Below are positions 56,535 to 64,000 of a stretch of 64,000 bases of DNA, one piece after another. The notes under the pieces were generated by a model. It made no database searches. It had not been told where the DNA came from and was given only the letters and a program-made list of their open reading frames with translations. The stretch comes from Acholoe squamosa (lineage: Eukaryota; Annelida; Polychaeta; Phyllodocida; Polynoidae). The position numbers and the translations under genes are program-made. The stretch lies in contig OX439039.1 of the NCBI GenBank assembly GCA_949317995.1, positions 73,976,002-74,040,001 on the forward strand, in the 5' to 3' direction. Position 1 is the stretch's first letter, and every line of letters begins with the position of its first letter.

Positions 56535-56585
56535 GGATGTGCCTTTCTATTTATAGATATATCTATAAATAGAAAAGGCACATCC
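56535..56585. repeat. 51-bp near-perfect palindrome
   Basis: GGATGTGCCTTTCTATTTAT and its inverse meet at a GATATATC centre with one extra A in the right arm. It can form a cruciform or hairpin. A second small inverted repeat (AAGATAATATCCTTT and AAAGGATATCTT) follows directly. Confidence 0.85.
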
Positions 56586-57030
56586 TAAAAAAGATAATAT
56601 CCTTTATTAAAAGGATATCTTCATCAATCCCTACCAGTTAAATTCTTTTGTAACTTTTCAGATACCGGTAGGCCTACGGTAATTATATTAACATTTCAAA
56701 GCAAAATTTTTTGCCATTTCATGATTCTATTGTGTTGGTTCCATATCATTAGGCTTGTTGCCCTTTCAAGTTCTGTAAGAAGAGAGTGATATTATCATGG
56801 TTTGAGTTGCACCTGAATCTGTTGAATCATCCTGGCAAATTAATCTCACAAGTCACATGATGCAAAATACTGTCGCATTGCCAAACCTGGTGAATGACTG
56901 ATCAGTCCAACCATCCCACAACTGACTCTGCTCAGTCTCGGATCAGAGCATTATCTAGCAACGATCCTTCAAAAGCAATATCATTTGTATCCTATAGACT
57001 CAGTGACTGGAGACTGTAGTGTGTAGTGTG

Positions 57031-57072
57031 TGAGTGAGTGAGTGAGTGAGTGAGTGAGCGAGTGAGTGAGTA
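57031..57072. repeat. (GAGT)n microsatellite
   Basis: About ten GAGT units with one GAGC variant. Confidence 0.9.
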
Positions 57073-57169
57073 ATCGCTTAATAGTCTAGGTGTTTAACGC
57101 CATTTCGACAGCCTAAGGTAGGCACTTCAACAAAAAAATTAAACTGAATACAGAAAGATCCCTGTGACC

Positions 57170-57415
57170 TCATTTGATCGAGGCCATTGAGATGTTTTTA
57201 AATCTTTTAGAATTTTGTTTATATCTTGTATAGAAACAGAGATACAGGGCAAATAGTACCAAAAATATTGAGGCAAGTACCACTATAGTATAAATGGTAG
57301 AAAAGGTTTTATAATATCTGTGATGTGAGTTCAGCTGCACAGTGGGCCCATTGTGTGGCAGCATGTACTGGGGGCAATTTTCTGTGTAATCGTAACATGG
57401 CGGCTCTACACACAT
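57170..57415 (-). CDS. Candidate small single-pass membrane protein (81 aa), unrecognised
   Basis: ATG at 57415-57413, stop at 57172-57170. The N-terminal part is Cys/Pro/Tyr-rich (MCVEPPCYDYTENCPQYM), followed by a strong hydrophobic span TIYTIVVLASIFLVLFALYL and a basic tail (RYKQNSKRFKNISMASIK). The ATG directly follows AAATAG, so it could also be the start of an exon. No family is recognised. A minus-strand AATAAA lies about 560 nt downstream (56603-56608). Unlike other short frames here it has coherent protein architecture, but chance cannot be excluded. Confidence 0.35.
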   Translation of the reverse strand: MCVEPPCYDYTENCPQYMLPHNGPTVQLNSHHRYYKTFSTIYTIVVLASIFLVLFALYLCFYTRYKQNSKRFKNISMASIK

Positions 57416-57817
57416 CTATTTCTTTTCTATTGTTTCATATTTTAGTCCTCTCCAAAGTATCATTGGGCAAGTCATAAATGCATGAAATTATACATGCTGC
57501 TAGTTTATTATGCACTTTAACTGTGTCTGATATTAGTTTTTTGGTGTCTCCAGTGGTTAATATGTTTTTCAAAGCGTCATACTAAAGTCATTGTAAAACG
57601 CTTAATAATTGGAATTTTTTCTCCCAGATTTTGCTGGTGGGTACCTTGAGGCTTGATATCTAGACTTTAACTAAGGAAAACTATTAAAATACAAGAAAAA
57701 ATACCCTAATAGAACCCTAAATCGGCGATATCAGCAAGGTCGCGATTATCGGCCGCACTCCCACCTGGCAGAAAGTGTCAACACAGTGTGCCAGCTTTTC
57801 TCACCCTCCAAAGTGGC

Positions 57818-57883
57818 TAGATCTATATCAGATAGATCTATATCTAGATCTATATCAGATAGATCTATATCTAGATCTATATC
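57818..57883. repeat. 27-bp palindromic tandem repeat (2.4 copies)
   Basis: TAGATCTATATCAGATAGAT plus CTATATC, at 57818, 57845 and (partial) 57872. Each unit contains AGATCT/TAGATCTA palindromes. It abuts the 5' truncation point of the LINE fragment. Confidence 0.9.
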
Positions 57884-58532
57884 TTGTTTAAAATCGGTTG
57901 TAAGAATGTCTGGCTCGATCCTTATGTTTGGTCAAAGTCCTCACTCAAAAACAATATAAAGAGAAGGTTAAATGATGCACATATTCAGAAATACAACCAG
58001 TACATTGATAACCCAGAGAATACTAGCAAGTGTAGAATTATCAAGATGTGTAAAGATGATCTCAATGACATTTATGAAGAGCGTGAATACCTAACGCATA
58101 CAGAATCACCTAAAATTAGAACCGTTATTGCTAAACTCCGGACTGACAATAACTGTACACTTGACAGCCTGTCAAGAAGATATAGAGGAAAGAAACCTGT
58201 CAATTCTAAGTGCACATTCTGTAATGCTGTGCAAGATGTCAATTATGTCTTCTTACATTGTAACATGCCCGAGATGAGAAACGCACGGTCAGTGTTTGAA
58301 ACAAAATACCTCAAGTTTGTTGATTACTATAAAAGACACGATGACACTAGGAAACTTTCTCAAATACTAGCAGTGGCCCCATATTGCAAATCATCTAAAA
58401 GGCCAGGGGCTGTGAACTGTATATACTCATATATAAAATCTGTCTACAACATTGTAAATGAAAACCTGGTGCTGACATAAGTGTACCTGTACATTAGTCA
58501 ATAAAGCCATCTTGAATCTTGAATCTTGAATC
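57884..58532 (+). mobile_element. 5'-truncated CR1-like LINE: C-terminal ORF2 end, 3' UTR and tail
   Basis: An open frame of about 198 codons up to TAA at 58478-58480 has no true ATG at its start, so it is a truncated ORF. It carries AKLRTDNNCTLDSLSRRYRG and CTFCNAVQDVNYVFLHC, which fit the Cys/His-type module after the reverse transcriptase in non-LTR elements (one expected His is replaced). AATAAAG and a (TTGAATC)3 tail follow at 58500-58532, typical of CR1/L2 elements. The frame is intact, so this copy is fairly young. Confidence 0.75.
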
Positions 58533-59861
58533 TATCAAAGACAAAGTGCCTACCTAAGGTCATATTAGCATGTTCAACTCGCACCCGTGAGTCAGTGACA
58601 AACCGGGTCACGATCGCTGAGTGCCGATTTTGGCCGGTTTTTGCTTCAAAACAGGCATTATCTTTGGAACTCAGACTTGGGAGGTATCTGGTTGTTTTTA
58701 TTATTGTCTTGGCATTCTAAAAATGTTTGTTAGACGCCTGAGATGTAAATATTACGGCAGCTGGAGCTGTTGGAAGATGGAGTACTTGTTGACATTTTGC
58801 TTCTGAGGAAGTGGCACATTTACTGGTCACTGCTGGTGGCTGAGTGCTGCCGGGCACCAGTTTAGGCTGTATGTAAGCTGGTTTCTGATTGGTGGGTTAA
58901 TCACCTGTATACACTGGTATACACCTGACCAGTTACATTCAACAGGTTTCAAGTTAAGCTACAAGGAGATATTTGGTGGAAGTTTGGGTGACAATTTGAT
59001 GCGTTTCTGTGCTCATGTAAAGTTAAGCCTAAAATGAGGTAAGAAATTGACAAAAACGCAGTTATATCATGGTTATAGAATAAGATGTCAACCTTCCCTC
59101 ACCGATATATGAATTATTCACAGTCTCTTCTTTCAAATGAGTCTACATAGACCCCTGTAGGATAAATATTAGTTAGCCGGAATTGAGTTTTAAATTTTGG
59201 AGAGTTGGAATTTTGCCATCCCTATGTTAAGCCTATGGAGCACAGCACACCCTGTGACGCTTTTTCATTTTAGCAATGCACAAACTACTGTTTAGCAGGA
59301 ATATCTATTTCATTATTGATGCCTCACTGATATTTAAATTATTTATTACTTATTCTTTAAAATAAGCCCAAGAACAGACCTGTAGGATGAATTTTAGGGT
59401 GCCGGAATTGAAGATTAAAATTTGAAGAATTTTCTCTTTGCACCATCCCAATGCTATCCCTATGAGGTTTTCACAATGAAGCATTCAATAGGACACTAGA
59501 ATATTTGTTTCACCGAGGGATTGCTTATTATTCAAGTAGAGGGGGTTGGTGGATTTTGTGCAGATGCAATTTTTTTGCCCCCCTCCCTCTCTTAGGAGGG
59601 ATTGAAAATGGAATCCTCCCCCCGACGTGCCAAAATTTTCATGATAGGCCCCTTTGTTTCATAGTAAGGGACTGATTATTTTTTAACAACTTTGGGGGGG
59701 GGGCTGGTGGGTTTAAGCAAAAAACATTTTGCCCCCCCTCTTTTTAGGTCAAATATCGTGTGCAAATGCGCCCTTTTATCGAATAGCAACACGCAGACTT
59801 TTTCGTTGAAAACAGGTGAAATTATTTTGACCCATCCTTGTCAAGAGGTCAAAATAATTCT
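58533..59861. other. Non-genic stretch
   Basis: No exon or bounded element is recognised. Two related blocks (AGACCCCTGTAGGATAAATAT near 59150 and AGACCTGTAGGATGAATTTT near 59375, each followed by TAG-CCGGAATTGA) suggest an internal duplication about 225 bp apart. C-rich low-complexity sequence starts near 59570. Confidence 0.5.
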
Positions 59862-59993
59862 GACCCCCCGTCAAACCCACCAGCCCCCCCTCCCCCCTCT
59901 GTTGTTAAAAAATGAGCACTCCCTAAAAGGAAGTCATTATTTAGGGAGTGGTCATTATTTATCAACAGGAGGGGTGGTGGGTTTGAGGGGGTC
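59862..59993. repeat. 132-bp hairpin repeat, GACCCCC(GT)CAAACCCACCA arms
   Basis: The left arm (GACCCCCCGTCAAACCCACC, then TTGTTAAAAAATGA and CACTCCCTAAA) is the inverse of the right arm (TTTAGGGAGTGGTCATTATT, then GGTGGGTTTGAGGGGGTC). A related fragment lies at 28428-28560. The flanks carry repeated CCCAAGGGGGGGCCTAAAA units. Confidence 0.75.
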
Positions 59994-60446
59994 GTAAAAA
60001 TGTCAGACCCTCCCAAGGGGGGGCCTAAAAAAGTCAGACCCCTCCCAAGGGGGGGCCTAAAATAATGTTGATCCCTTTTGAGGGGGGTAAAAATATGTAC
60101 CCTCTTTTTTAGCAAAAAAGCATGCGCGCTAGTATAGATCAAAGAGGGGCGCGAAAATGCTACGCGTCTCTGTCACTGTGGGGCAAAAATATTGACTGTC
60201 GTGGGGGGACTATAAACAGGAAACTTACAAATGGCTATGGAATGCATATCTGTGCCCTATTGTTTGCTTTGAATCCCTTGGGTGACTTGAGGTCATATAT
60301 GTGCATATATATGATAATAGATAGTTGAATTGTTTTGAAGCATAAACCGGCAGATATCGGCACCCGACTATAGTGACATGGTTGGTCGTACTCAGCAGTG
60401 AGTTGAATTCGTCATATAGGAAGTTTAGGTCACATTTAGATATGCT

Positions 60447-61248
60447 CCAGATCCTTTAGCCAACCAACAGGTCTTGTAGAATACGCATTTACGATTTCAG
60501 TGCACTTGGAATCAAGTCTCTACTCCATATATTTGCTGAGATATTCATTATTGAAGATTTCTATGACCTTGACCTATGACCTCTGGCCATGGAATAAATA
60601 TTAAGAAAAAAGAAAAATGTACCCATTTGTATAAATTGTTCACTAAACCACCATGAAAACAGTATCCAGTGTGCAAAACTATTGTTTTTTTGCTAAATTT
60701 TTGTGAAAACAAGTCTCTGACCTTGACCTTGCTTATAATGTGACCTTGTTTGGTGCTGAAGGTCATGTAAACCCTTTGCATAGTTCCCTGATGTATTTTG
60801 TATGCTAGTTCATGATTATTGAGTATAATTATGGGAAATATAATGATTTTGGGCCATTTTACCTCAAAACCTGTTAGTTGTGACATTTGACCTTGAGCCA
60901 AGGTCAAGGTCACTGACACATAACTGGCAGGCACCAGAACCTTAGGCGGGTATATGCCGAAAATTTCAAGCCAATATATTGGACGGTTCTTGAAATACAC
61001 CAATATCAAATTCATTACATTTTACTATTCTGGCTGGTTCCAATGGCTGTGGTCCCTCAGTATCAAGAAATGTGCCACATTTGAGGTTCCTTAACCATTG
61101 GGAGGTTGTCACCAAAGAAGACCAAATCTCGGATGTTCAAATGTAAATATCTCAGCAAATAATAGCAGTAGAGACTTGATTCTTGGTGCATTAGAATCGT
61201 ATGACTGAGCTCTACCAGGCCTACTAGTTGGTTAAAGGATCTAAACCA
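60447..61248. mobile_element. ~800-bp element with ~105-bp inverted termini
   Basis: Left and right ends are long inverted copies: GATCCTTTAGCCAACCAACA on the left, GTTGGTTAAAGGATC on the right. Also shared are GGAATCAAGTCTCTACT / AGTAGAGACTTGATTC and TTTGCTGAGATAT / ATCTCAGCAAA. The interior has many TGACCTTGACC and AGGTCAAGGTCA motifs. A 155-codon minus-strand frame (60548-61015) has no recognisable domain and looks incidental. Confidence 0.75.
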
Positions 61249-61459
61249 TGTATAGAATTCACCTGAACTCCCTAGTCATATTCATGGCGAGAACTACATT
61301 ACGCAATTTCACAGAGGAATGTGTGGGTGTCTGCGCATATGTGCATCACACACATCTGAGGGGACAGGAAAGAAGAGATATAGGCCCTTTTATTAGAAAG
61401 TGAGCTAGGGAAGCCCACTCGGCCACTGGCAGTGGCACTGTAGAGTGTAGTGTGGGACT

Positions 61460-61777
61460 GTGGTGACTGGTGTGGAGCTGGACGCCTGGAGCAACGGACT
61501 TAGGAATGCTTCACATTTCGAATGTATGCACGGATTTTTCACGGAGTTTCACGGGCTTAATCATAATAGAAAGGTTCAAAAACATTTGGAATACATTGCA
61601 CAAAGTGGACAACTGTCCTACCTTAACTGTCGCGTCCTAATACTTCCCCTAACACTTGTCAAAGATGAACTGACAGCTACTTGTTTTGAGTCTTATTATT
61701 TATTTTGCCGGAAGTACTCCAGCGCGCATGTCACTTTGTCAGCTGAGTACTTAACATACAGAGTTAGTCGCGTCTAA
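61460..61777 (+). CDS. Unrecognised 105-codon open frame, doubtful
   Basis: Begins MVTGVELDAWSNGLRNASHF and ends TYRVSRV. It has no membrane span, repeat or known motif. It is listed only because it is the longest ATG-started frame in the last 3 kb outside a bounded repeat. Chance is the more likely explanation. Confidence 0.12.
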   Translation: MVTGVELDAWSNGLRNASHFECMHGFFTEFHGLNHNRKVQKHLEYIAQSGQLSYLNCRVLILPLTLVKDELTATCFESYYLFCRKYSSAHVTLSAEYLTYRVSRV

Positions 61778-62166
61778 TGACAAATTTTGGTATTCACAGG
61801 AAAATGTCAGACATGAGACATTTAGCGGTAATTGCTTAGAGTTATAAGAAGGGATTTAGAGATTGTCATGTAGGATTTGGCGTTACTTTATATTACATTA
61901 ATTAACTCCATTCCTCCTTGTAGGATGCATCTTGTTACGTTGGCTACTGGCCCGGGGCATATGCCGCGCCTGCCTGTCTCTCGCAGGTTGGCGCGGAATT
62001 TTCACCACTGCCGCGCAGTATCAAAGGTCCCTCCGGAGGCTAGGTCATATTTTCTGGAGTTAATTATTATGTAGGCCTATGTCTGATAGAAGAACATTAT
62101 CTGTACCGGTATCTGTTGATGCCCTCAAGGCATGGGCCCGGGGCATAGGGCCCAGGCCCTAAAAAA

Positions 62167-63376
62167 GGCCACTCCAAAAAAAAAAAAAAAAAAGTTGTAT
62201 CTCATCACCAAGCGATGAAAAAGTGATTTTCTTTTAATTTTTTTTATATGCAGTTGATAAAGATCGAAACATTGAGTAAGAAAAAAAAATGCATTTCAAA
62301 AGTAAAGTTATCATCAACATTAAAAATGAAAATGGTTATTTTCCAGGGAAAGTTGCCTAATTTGGACCGGCTCCTAAATTGGACCACCATTGTTTCCCCT
62401 AGTTGCAGTGATAGGAACTAGGTTCAAATGCTGCCATTTTTAAGTAAATATCACTAAAGTTCCTGATGACTTCATAATTTTTCTGTAATTTTATGCACAC
62501 TTTCCATGAAAAATGCTTTTGGGACCTCTTGATCTTATTTGTGTCACTGTTAACTTAAGCCCTCCTGGTTGCTAGGCAACATTTTCTTTTTGTTCAAAAT
62601 CCTTTCAGTTTTATAGATGTCATATTATACCTTTACACTAAAATGAAATTTGATAAAAACCATTGTCATGTTTAAAAAAAAAAAAAACTATCAATGAAAA
62701 AGATGAAAAGTTGCCTAAATTGGACCAGCTTGAGTTGCCTAAATTGGACCATAGTTGTACTATTGGGTCCCATTTAGTTGCCTTAATTGGACCACCCAGT
62801 TGAGCCTAGGCCTAGTTTTCTAAATTGAACCCAAGTGTGACATTTTTCTTACTCCAGTACGGAGAAATTTCATATGATATTGATGAAAATAACAAGAGGA
62901 CATGTGATATCATATATTAAGGTCCCTAGCTTTATATATTTTTCAATATGATGAAATTATGAGGAAATAGAGATCAATAATGCATTTTAGTCCAATTTAG
63001 GATACCACCTGATTGCCTAAATTGGACCATTAGGCTTTGATTTTTAATTGCACACTGTGACTAGAGAAATTCAAATTCCTAAATTTTTATGTTATCACCA
63101 GAAAGCTATAAGGTACGCTCAGAGAGTATACATTTTACATTCAAATTCATAAAAAATAATCACTGGACAGGAAAAAGTCCTTAGGGGGTCCAAATTAGAC
63201 AACTTCCCCCTACCTAGGTGCATTGCCGGGGCCCTAAGCTTTGATTTGATACCAAACTTGTATATATCTTTGTCCATTTTTCAATGTATTTCTATCAGAA
63301 AATTTTATCCAAACAAAACAAATGATAATTTTTCTGACGAGGGCGGTGATAAGAAACAATTTTTTTTTGAGTGGCC
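62167..63376. mobile_element. Outer element with GGCCACTC-A-tract ends, carrying a nested insertion
   Basis: Left GGCCACTCCAAAAAA then GTTGTATCTCATCACC; right GGTGATAAGAAACAA then a T run and GAGTGGCC. The ends resemble those of the Tourist-like family (GGCCACACCAAAA). About 310 bp remain after removing the nested element, the same size as that family. No exact target duplication is visible. Confidence 0.6.
62344..63212. mobile_element. ~870-bp nested element with repeated TTGCCTAAATTGGACC boxes
   Basis: Inverted ends CAGGGAAAGTTGCCTAATTT (continuing GGACC) and GGTCCAAATTAGACAACTTCC (continuing CCCTA). TTGCCTAAATTGGACC-type boxes recur near 62371, 62706, 62733, 62768 and 63011. No transposase frame. 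It is inserted inside the GGCCACTC element. Confidence 0.7.
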
Positions 63377-64000
63377 TTTAAACCATAGGCTAATGCTCTC
63401 AGGATTGCATTTAGGCCTATACTCATACTCATAGTCAGTTGAGAATATTCGACATCCATGAAGGGGCATATAGATCCTGTACCTTAAATGTTTTTCAACA
63501 TCTTTTTCATCAATGTTTGAAAACACGCTTGTTAGTTCCGTTTTTAACGTCACAATTATGTTTTTTAACCTAAAAGATTTTCATAGAACGGCCAAAAAAA
63601 TCTTCATTATTAGACCATTTAGTTAAACAAGCGGACCCAAGTGAACCTCCACTTTGTTAATGTAATTTGCAAGCTTCTACTCTTTACATAAGAGCCTACC
63701 TAATATTGATGGTAAGTCACATTAGTTACATTTTCAATTCTCTTTTATCGTTTTTAGTGTTCGCTATTGATACCCCTGTAACAAATCATTTATACAAGTA
63801 CCAAAGGGGATTTTGACAGTTTTATGGTAGTCCTACTAGTGGGTCACAAGTAATTTCATTGCCATGAACAAAATAAAGGAAATTACCTCTTGCATCAGTT
63901 TACAATTACGGTCAACCATACATTTCAAATGGAAAATAATATTCCCTGAATGTGAATTTGGCGATGTCGTCATCAATATGATAGAGAGCAATTAGCAATA
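63377..64000. other. Non-genic window end
   Basis: AT-rich; I see no exon, bounded repeat or motif. Confidence 0.5.

Noticed and set aside
60548..61015. 155-codon minus-strand frame
   Set aside because: It lies entirely inside the long-inverted-repeat element, has no known domain and runs through the half-site clusters. It looks incidental.

Overview
This is nuclear DNA from an animal. It has two multi-exon genes with GT-AG introns, long repeat-rich introns, many short inverted-repeat transposons (MITEs), decayed non-LTR retrotransposons and several minisatellites. There are no operons, ribosome binding sites or other prokaryotic features. The gene content, CTCF-, ZNF143- and YY1-like motifs, and repeat style suggest a bilaterian marine invertebrate, perhaps an invertebrate deuterostome such as amphioxus, a hemichordate or an echinoderm. 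The phylum cannot be fixed from the sequence alone.

Layout. (1) 1-11.2 kb: no recognised coding exon. It holds MITEs, LINE remnants and a compact promoter-like cluster at 4.92-5.03 kb (YY1-, ZNF143- and two CTCF-like motifs). (2) 11.2-21.06 kb, plus strand: seven exons encoding the C-terminal 299 residues of UTP15, a nucleolar WD40 protein of the small-subunit processome. The N-terminal half was not found in the window. The introns carry a ~190-bp tandem array and a 43-bp minisatellite. (3) ~22.5-43.2 kb, minus strand: a complete eleven-coding-exon gene (1256 residues) of the CCPG1/PBXIP1 family. Its topology is that of the ER-phagy receptor CCPG1: a cytosolic N-terminus with an LC3-interacting motif and FIP200-interacting-like motifs, one membrane span, then a lumenal coiled-coil, sequon-rich, His-rich and Cys-containing domain. 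UTP15 and CCPG1 are tail to tail with about 1.4 kb between their polyadenylation signals. (4) 43.3-64 kb: no recognised conserved gene. It is a dense mosaic of mobile elements: Tourist/Harbinger-like MITEs with perfect TWA duplications, nested insertions, LINE fragments, a tRNA-derived SINE-like unit and minisatellites. There is one candidate small membrane-protein ORF at 57.2-57.4 kb.

The two genes act in unrelated compartments (nucleolar pre-rRNA processing and ER turnover). Nothing here suggests they cooperate. Exon boundaries were worked out by hand from splice signals, reading-frame continuity and family similarity, and the phases add up exactly in both genes. Motif and transposon-superfamily calls are by eye.
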